Source: Agelas oroides
Taxonomy: Eukaryota > Porifera > Demospongiae > Agelasida > Agelasidae
NCBI GenBank assembly: GCA_949130485.1
Contig: OX422193.1
Coordinates: 2,792,371 to 2,856,370 of the forward strand
DNA length: 64,000 nt
Reading direction: 5' to 3'
The position numbers and the translations under genes are program-made. Every line of letters starts with the position of its first letter. Position 1 is the stretch's first letter. Positions 56,471 to 64,000 of this stretch are shown piece by piece. The notes beneath the pieces were generated by a model, which ran no database searches, was not told where the DNA came from, and saw only the letters and a program-made list of their open reading frames with translations.

Positions 56471-58150
56471 TTCAACCCTGGCTCGACCCGACTCTACCTC
56501 ACTCTACCACACTCTGCCCTGGCTCGACCCGACTCTACCTCACCCTACCTCACTCTACCCGCTCTGCCCTCGCTTGACCCGACTCTACCTCACTCTACCA
56601 CACTCTACCACGACTCTATCTCACTCTACCACACTCTACCCTGGCTCGACCCGACACTACCTCACTCCACCACACTCTACCGTGGCTCAAACAGACTCTA
56701 CCTCACTCTACCATACTCTACCCTGACTCTACCTCACTCTCCCACTCTCTATCCTGGCTCGACACGACTCTACCTCACTCTACCACACCTTACCCTGGCT
56801 CGATCCGACTCTACCTCACTCTACCACACTCTACCACACTCTACACCGACTCTACCTCACTCTACCACACTCTACCCTGGCTCGACCAGACACACCCTCA
56901 CTCTACCACACTCTACCATGGCTCGACACGACTCTACCTCACTCTATCACACTCTACCCCGACTCTATATCACTCTACCTCACTCTACCTTGACTCTACC
57001 TCACTCTACCACACTCTAATCTGGCTCGACCCGACTCTACCTCACTCTACCGCACTCTACTCTAGCTCGAGATGACTCTACCTCACTCCACCACACTCTA
57101 CCGTGGCTCGAACAGACTCTACCTCACGCTACCATACTCTACCCTGACTCTACCTCACTCTCCCACTCTCTATCCTGGCTCGACACGACTCTACCTCACT
57201 CTACCACACTCTACCACACTCTACACCGACTCTACCTCACTCTACCACTCTTTTCCCCGACTCTACCTCACTCTGCCACACTCTACCCTGGCTCGACCAG
57301 ACACACCCTCACTCTACCACACTCTGCCATTGCTCGACACGACTCTACCTCACTCTACCACACTCTACCCCGACTCTACCTCTCTCTACCTCACTCTACC
57401 TTGACTCTACGTCACTCTACTACACACTACCCTGGCTCTACCCGAGTCTACCTCACTCTACCACAATCTACCCTGACTCTACCTCATTCTACAACCTTCT
57501 ACCCTGGCTCGACCCAACTCTACCACACTCTACCCGACTATACCTCACACTAACCCACTCTACCCCAGCTCTACCTCACACTACCACACTCTACCCTGGC
57601 TCGAACTGGCTTCACCTCAGTCTACCACACTCTACCCTGGCTCGACCTGACTCTACCTCACTCTACCACACTCTACCCTGGCTCAAGCCGACTCTACCTC
57701 ACTCTACCACATTCTACCCTCGCTCGACCCAACTCTACCTCACTCTACCACACTCTACCCCGACTCTACCTCACTCTACCATACTCTACCCTGGCTCATC
57801 CCAACTCTAACTCACTCTACCACACTCTACCCTGGCTCGACCCGACTGTACCTCACTCTACCACACTCTACCCCGTCTCTACCTCACTTTACCACACTCC
57901 ACCTTGGCTAGACCCGACTCTACCTCACTGTACCACACTCTACCCAGACTAGACCCGAATCTTCCTCACTCTCCAACACTCCACACCGACTCTACCTCAC
58001 TCTACCACTCTCTACCCTGGCTCAAACCGACTCTACCTCACTCTACCACATTCAACCCTGGCTCGACCCGACTCTACCTCACTCTACCACACTCTGCCCT
58101 GGCTCGACCCGACTCTACCTCACCCTACCTCACTCTACCCGCTCTGCCCT
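56324..58150 (+). repeat. Further 1580-bp step of the CTTGGCTAGACCC family
   Basis: The CTTGGCTAGACCC mark at 56324 recurs at 57904 (1580 bp), the same spacing as 51204 to 52784. Internal marks (CTCGAGATGAC near 57068, CACGCTACCATAC near 57126, CTTTTCCCCGAC near 57250) include private variants, so this copy is slightly diverged. Confidence 0.85.
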
Positions 58151-61100
58151 CGCTTGACCCGACTCTACCTCACTCTACCACACTCTACCCTGGCTCGACC
58201 CGACACTACCTCACTCCACCACACTCTACCGTGGCTCAAACAGACTCTACCTCACTCTACCATACTCTACCCTGACTCTACCTCACTCTCCCACTCTCTA
58301 TCCTGGCTCGACACGACTCTACCTCACTCTACCACACCTTACCCTGGCTCGATCCGACTCTACCTCACTCTACCACACTCTACCACACTCTACACCGACT
58401 CTACCTCACTCTACCACACTCTACCCTGGCTCGACCAGACACACCCTCACTCTACCACACTCTACCATGGCTCGACACGACTCTACCTCACTCTACCACA
58501 CTCTACCCCGACTCTATATCACTCTACCTCACTCTACCTTGACTCTACCTCACTCTACCACACTCTAATCTGGCTCGACCCGACTCTACCTCACTCTACC
58601 GCACTCTACTCTAGCTCGAGACGACTCTACCTCACTCCACCACACTCTACCGTGGCTCGAACAGACTCTACCTCACGCTACCATACTCTACCCTGACTCT
58701 ACCTCACTCTCCCACTCTCTATCCTGGCTCGACACGACTCTACCTCACTCTACCACACTCTACCCTGGCTCGATCCGACTCTACCTCACTCTACCACACT
58801 CTACCCTGGCTCGACCAGACACACCCTCACTCTACCACACTCTACCATGGGTCGACACAACTCTACCTCACTCTACCACACTCTACCCCGACTCTATATC
58901 AATCTACCTCACTCAACCTTGACTCTACCTCACTCTACCACACTCTACCCTGGCTTGACACGACTCTACCTCACTCTACCACACTCTACCCTGGCTCGAT
59001 CCGACTCTACCTCACTCTACCACACTCTACCACACTCTACACCGACTATACCTCACTCTACCACTCTCTTCCCCGACTGTACCTCACTCTAACACACTCT
59101 ACCCTGGCTCGACCAGACACACCCTCACTCTACCACACTCTACCATGGCTCGACACGACTCTACCTCACTCTACCACACTCTACCCCGACTCTATATCAA
59201 TCTACCTCACTCAACCTTGACTCTACCTCACTCCACCACACTCTACCCTGGCTCGACCCGACTCTACCTCACTCTACCACACTCTACCCTGCCTCCACCC
59301 GACTCTACCTCACTCTACCACACCCTATTCTGGCTCGACCCGACTCTACCTCACTCTACCACACTCTACCCTGGCTCGACCCGACTCTACCTCACTCTAC
59401 CACACTCTACCCCGACTCTACATCACTCTACCACACTCTACCCTTACTCTACCTCAATCTACCTCACTCTACCCTGGCTCAACCAGACTCTCTATCACAC
59501 TACCACACTCTACCCTGCCTCCACCAGATTCTACCTCACTCTACCACACTCTACCCTGGCTCGACCCGACTCTACCTCACTCTACCGCACTCTACCCTAG
59601 CTCGACCCTACTCTACCTCACTCTACCACACTCTACCATGGTTCAAACCGACTCTCCCTCACTCTACCACACTCTACCCTGGCTCGACCCAACTCTACCT
59701 CACTCTACCACACTCTACCCTAGCTCGACCTGACTCTACCTCACTCTACCACACTCTACCATGGCTCGACCCAACTCTACGTCACTCTACCATGCTCTAC
59801 CCCGACTCTACCTCACTCTACCACATTCTACCCTTACTCTACCTTAATCTACCACACTCTACCCTTGCTCAACCCGACTCTCTATCACTCTACCACACTC
59901 TGCCCTGACTCGACCCGACTCTACCTCAATCTACCACACTCTACCCTGGCTCAACCCGACTCTCCATCACTCTACCACACCCTGCCCTGACTCGACCCGA
60001 CTCTACCTCAATCTACCACACTCTACCCTGGGTCGACCGGACTCTACCTCACTCTACCACACTCTACACTAGCTCGACCCGACACTACCTCACTCTACCC
60101 CACTCTACCATGGTTCGACCCAACTCTCCCTCACTCTACCACACTCTACACTGGCTCGACCCGACTCTACCTCACTCTACCACACTCTAACCCGACTCTA
60201 CCTAACTCTACGACACCCTACCTTACTATACTTCAATCTACCACAATCTACCCTGGCTCAACCCGACTCTACTTCACTCTACCACCATCTAACCTGGCTC
60301 GACCCGACTCTCTTCCACACTCTACCGGACTCTACCTCACTCCAACACACTCTACCCCGACTCTACCTCACTCTACCACAATCTACCCTGGCTCGACCCG
60401 ACTCTACCTCAGTATACCACACTATACCCTGGCTCGACCCGACTCTACTTCACTCTACCGCTCTCTACTCTGGCTCGACCCGACTCTACCTCATTCTATC
60501 ACACACTACACCGACTCTACATCAATCTACCCCACTCTACCCTGGCTCATGCCGACTGTACCTCACTCTACCGCACTCTTCACCGACTCTACCTCACTCT
60601 ACCACACTCTAATCTGGCTCGACCCGACTCTACCTCACTCTACCACACTCTACCCTGTCTCGAGACGACTCTACCTCACTCCACCACACTCTACCGCGGC
60701 TCGAACAGACTCTACCTCACTCTACCATACTCTACCGTGACTCTACCTCACTCTCTCACTCTCTATCCTGGCTCGACACGACTCTACCTCACTCTACCAC
60801 ACTCTACCCTGGCTCGACCAGACACACCCTCACTCTACCACACTCTACCATGGCTCGACATGACTCTACCTCACTCTACCACACTCTACCCCGACTCTAT
60901 ATCACTCTACCTCACTCTACCTTGACTCTACCTCACTCTACCACACTCTACCCTGGCTCGACACGACTCCACCTCACTCTACCACACTCTACCTTGGCCC
61001 CACCCGACTCTACCTCACTCTACCACACTCTATTCTGGGTCGACGAGACCCTACCACACTCTCCCCTAGCTCGACCCGACTCTACCTCACTCTACCACGC

Positions 61101-61360
61101 TCTACCCCAACTCTACCTCACTCTACCACACTCTACCCTTACTCTACCTCAATCTACCTCACTCTACCCTGGCTCAACCCGACTCTCTATCACTCTACCA
61201 CACTCTACCCTTGCTCCACCCGACTCTACCTCACTCTACCACACTCTAGCACACTCTACACCGACTCTACCTCACTCTACCACTCTCTTCCCCGACTCTA
61301 CCTCACTCTGCCACACTCTACCCTGGCTCGACCAGACACACCCTCACTCTACCACACTCT
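58150..61360 (+). repeat. Mosaic region joining several module families
   Basis: In order: monomers of the CTCGAGACG / CTCGAACAG family (to about 58700), two GACCAGACACACCC-led stretches (58811 and 59110), a CTGCCTCCACCC / CACCCTATTCTGG module (59285 on) like 32.1-33.3 kb, the CAGTATACC module near 60412, and a CTTGGCCCCACCC / CTGGGTCGACGAGAC module (60990-61075) like 47.15-47.2 kb. Register changes at each join, and no clean tandem HOR was found within it. Confidence 0.72.
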
Positions 61361-63440
61361 GCCATGGCTCGACACGACTCTACCTCACTCTACCACACTC
61401 TACCCCGACTCTACATCTCTCTACCTCACTCTACCACACTCTACCCTGGCTCTACCCGAGTCTACCTCACTCTACCACAATCTACCCTGGCACAACCTAA
61501 CTCTACCTCATTCAACCACATTCTACCCTGGCTCGACCCAACTCTACCACACTCTACCCGACTATACCTCACGCTAACCCACTGTACCCCAACTCTACCT
61601 CACACTACCACACTCTACCCTGGCTCGAACTGGCTCCACGTCAGTCTACCACACTCTAACCTGGCTCGACCTGACTCTACCTCACTCTACCACACTCTAC
61701 CCTGGCTCAAGCCAACTCTACCTCACTCTACCACATTCTACCCTCGCTCGACCCGACTCTACCTCACTCTACCACACTCTACCCCGACTCTACCTCACTC
61801 TACCACACTCTACCCTGGCTCATCCCAACTCTAACTCACTCTACCACACTTTACCCTGGCTCGACTTGACTGTACCTCACTCCACCACACTCTACCCCGT
61901 CTCTACCTCACTTTATAACACTCCACCTTGGCTAGACCCGACTCTACCTCACTGTACCACACTCTACCCAGACTAGACCCGAATCTTCCTCACTCTCCAA
62001 CACTCCACACCGACTCTACCTCACTCTACCACTCTCTACCCCGACTCAAACCGACTCTACCTCACTCTACCACATTCAACCCTGGCTCGACCCGACTCTA
62101 CCTCACTCTACCACACTCTGCCCTGGCTCGACCCGACTCTACTTCACCCTACTTCACTCTACCCGCTCTGCCCTCGCTCTACCAGACTCTACCTCACTCT
62201 ACCACACTCTACCACGACTCTACCTCACTCTACCACACTCTACCCTGGCTCGACCCGACACTACCTCACTCCACCACACTCTACCGTGGCTCAAACAGAC
62301 TCTACCTCACTCTACCATACTCTACCCTGACTCTACCTCACTCTCCCACTCTCTATCCTGGCTCGACACGACTCTACCTCACTCTACCACTCTCTATCCT
62401 GGCTCGATCCGACTCTACCTCACTCTACCACACTCTGCCACACTCTACACCGACTCTACCTCACTCTACCACACTCTACCCTGGCTCGACCAGACACACC
62501 CTCACTCTACCACACTCTACCATGGCTCGACACGACTCTACCTCACTCTACCACACTCTACCCCGACTCTATATCACTCTACCTCACTCTACCTTGACTC
62601 TACCTCACTCTACCACACTCTAATCTGGCTCGACCCGACTCTACCTCACTCTACCGCACTCTACTCTAGCTCGAGACGACTCTACCTCACTCCACCACAC
62701 TCTACCGTGGCTCGAACAGACTCTACCTCACTCTACTGCACTCTACCCTCGCTCAAGCCGACTCTACCTCACTGTACCACATTCTACCCTCGCTCGACCC
62801 GACTCTACCTCACTCTACCACACTCTACCCCGACTCTACCTCACTCTACCACACTCTACCCTGGCTCATCCCAACTCTAACTCACTCTACCACACTCTAC
62901 CCTGGCTCGACCCGACTGTACCTCACTCTACCACACTCTACCCCGTCTCTACCTCACTTTACCACACTCCACCTTGGCTAGACCCGACTCTACCTCACTG
63001 TACCACACTCTACCCAGACTAGACCCGAATCTTCCTCACTCTCCAACACTCCACACCGACTCTACCTCACTCTACCACTCTCTACCCTGGCTCAAACCGA
63101 CTCTACCTCACTCTACCACATTCAACCCTGGCTCGACCCGACTCTACCTCACTCTACCACACTCTGCCCTGGCTCGACCCGACTCTACCTCACTCTACCA
63201 CACTCTGCCCTGGCTCGACCCGACTCTACCTCACCCTACCTCACTCTACCCGCTCTGCCCTCGCTTGACCCGACTCTACCTCACTCTACCACACTCTACC
63301 ACGACTCTATCTCACTCTACCACACTCTACCCTGGCTCGACCCGACACTACCTCACTCCACCACACTCTACCGTGGCTCAAACAGACTCTACCTCACTCT
63401 ACCATACTCTACCCTGACTCTACCTCACTCTACCACACTC
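61360..63440 (+). repeat. CTTGGCTAGACCC-family module, two copies 1046 bp apart
   Basis: The mark is at 61928 and 62974 (1046 bp). The step is 41 bp more than the 1005-bp step at 50-55 kb, i.e. one extra 41-mer. The copy at 61.9 kb carries private variants (CTCGACTTGAC, CCCCGACTCAAACC, TTTATAACAC) that are absent from the copies at 50-58 kb. Confidence 0.82.
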
Positions 63441-64000
63441 TACCCTGGCTCGACCCGACTCTACCTCACTCTACCACACTCTTACCCGACTCTACCTCAC
63501 TCTACCACACTCTAATCTGGCTCGACCCGACTCTACCTCACTCTACCACACTCTACCCTGGCTCGAGACGACTCTACCTCACTCTACCACATTCTACCCT
63601 CGCTCGACCCGACTCTACCTCACTCTACCACACTCTACCCCGACTCTACCTCACTCTACCACACTCTACCCTGGCTCATCCCAACTCTAACTCACTCTAC
63701 CACACTCTACCCTGGCTCGACCCGACTCTACCTCACTCTACCACACTCTTACCCGACTCTACCTCACTCTACCACACTCTAATCTGGCTCGACCCGACTC
63801 TACCTCACTCTACCACACTCTACCCTGGCTCGAGACGACTCTACCTCACTCTACCACATTCTACCCTCGCTCGACCCGACTCTACCTCACTCTACCACAC
63901 TCTACCCCAACTCTACCTCACACTACCACACTCTACCCTGGCTCGAACTGGCTCCACCTCAGTCTACCACACTCTACCCTGGCTCGACCTGACTCTACCT
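63440..64000 (+). repeat. 267-bp tandem duplication at the right edge
   Basis: The CTTACCCGAC variant lies at 63481 and 63748, 267 bp apart; 267 equals five 41-mers plus two 31-mers. The repeat holds to about 63907, then changes to the CTCACACTACC / CTCGAACTGGCTCC monomers seen at 47.5 kb and 49.9 kb. The array continues past the window edge. Confidence 0.85.

Larger units (their letters stand above)
1..64000 (+). repeat. Giant satellite array (41/31-bp monomers), whole window
   Basis: Seen directly: every line of the window consists of decamers close to CTCTACCTCA, CTCTACCACA and CTCTACCCTG plus the 11-mer GCTCGACCCGA. They combine into 41-bp (4x10+1) and 31-bp (3x10+1) monomers, all in the same orientation. 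No unique sequence, inversion, transposon, poly-A tract or gene interrupts it, and both window edges lie inside the array. Long + strand open frames are a by-product: the consensus has no TAA, TAG or TGA in any + frame, while the reverse complement carries three TAG and one TGA per 41 bp and is closed everywhere. Inference: eukaryotic heterochromatic satellite. The chromosomal position and species cannot be read from the sequence. Confidence 0.97.

Noticed and set aside
1-64000. CRISPR array
   Set aside because: Period and regularity might suggest one, but there are no unique spacers; every segment between repeats is itself a repeat monomer, and no cas gene is present.
1-64000. Telomeric repeat on the - strand (AGGGTAG looks like vertebrate telomere sequence)
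   Set aside because: TTAGGG tandem repeats are absent; the resemblance is limited to AGGGT inside a 41-bp monomer.
1-64000. Avian 41-bp satellites (CNM, PO41) as identity of the array
   Set aside because: Only the monomer length agrees. From what I recall, those repeats have short A and T clusters alternating with GC-rich parts, and this monomer has none. Only a database search could settle the family.
1-64000. Centromere protein B box
   Set aside because: No TTCG...CGGGA box in either strand of the consensus; TCGA and CCCGA are present but not in the required arrangement.
1-64000. H-DNA (triplex) forming mirror repeat
   Set aside because: The C/T-rich strand is broken by A and G every few bases (CTCTACC, CTGG, CGACC), so there is no long pure polypurine-polypyrimidine tract.

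Overview
The whole 64 kb window is one uninterrupted satellite-DNA array. I found no gene, RNA gene, transposon, promoter or other unique sequence in it. Every stretch read on the + strand is built from near-decamers of the type CTCTACCNCA. These are assembled mostly into a 41-bp monomer (clean example 1193-1233) and a 31-bp monomer (clean example 12166-12196). All monomers point the same way, with no inversion from base 1 to base 64000, and the array runs off both ends of the window.

A long, single-family array with higher-order repeats (HORs) points to a eukaryotic heterochromatic block (centromeric, pericentromeric, subtelomeric or interstitial). The sequence does not show which, and I cannot name the species. 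Many variants between monomers are C-to-T or G-to-A changes at the two CpG sites of the 41-mer, which suggests a genome with cytosine methylation. The + strand is C-rich and G-poor (by hand count the consensus 41-mer has 20 C, 9 T, 8 A, 4 G).

Layout: 1-530, a module seen again near 22.4 and 26.5 kb; 525-4480, a 1358-bp HOR (about 2.9 copies) with a further partial copy at 5500-6330; 6268-8125, a 915-bp HOR (two copies, with a related block at 4.7-5.4 kb); 8565-10720, a module repeated at 18968-21120; 10352-18968, a 1623-bp HOR with inserted 452-bp and 698/729-bp tandem duplications; 20750-25941, more copies of that unit ending in a 1950-bp HOR; 25942-30785, a compressed colinear version of the first 8.9 kb with its own small duplications; 30785-45529, two copies of a 7.3-7.4 kb super-HOR; 45234-50040, a 2404-bp HOR; 49409-56470, a 3571-bp HOR made of about 1005-, 1580- and 986-bp steps; 56324-58150, another 1580-bp step; 58150-61360, a mosaic; 61360-64000, a 1046-bp step and a terminal 267-bp duplication.

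Many long open frames exist on the + strand (up to 805 codons at 20982-23399). I do not annotate them as genes. The consensus monomer has no stop in any + frame, 41 is not a multiple of 3, and all three frames therefore encode the same 41-residue repeat peptide in rotating phase. Stops appear only where variants make TAA, TAG or TGA, with no sign that any frame is protected. The notable features are the nested HOR structure, the roughly 10-bp helical quantum with phased TA steps, the frame-invariant coding illusion, and the CpG-decay signature.
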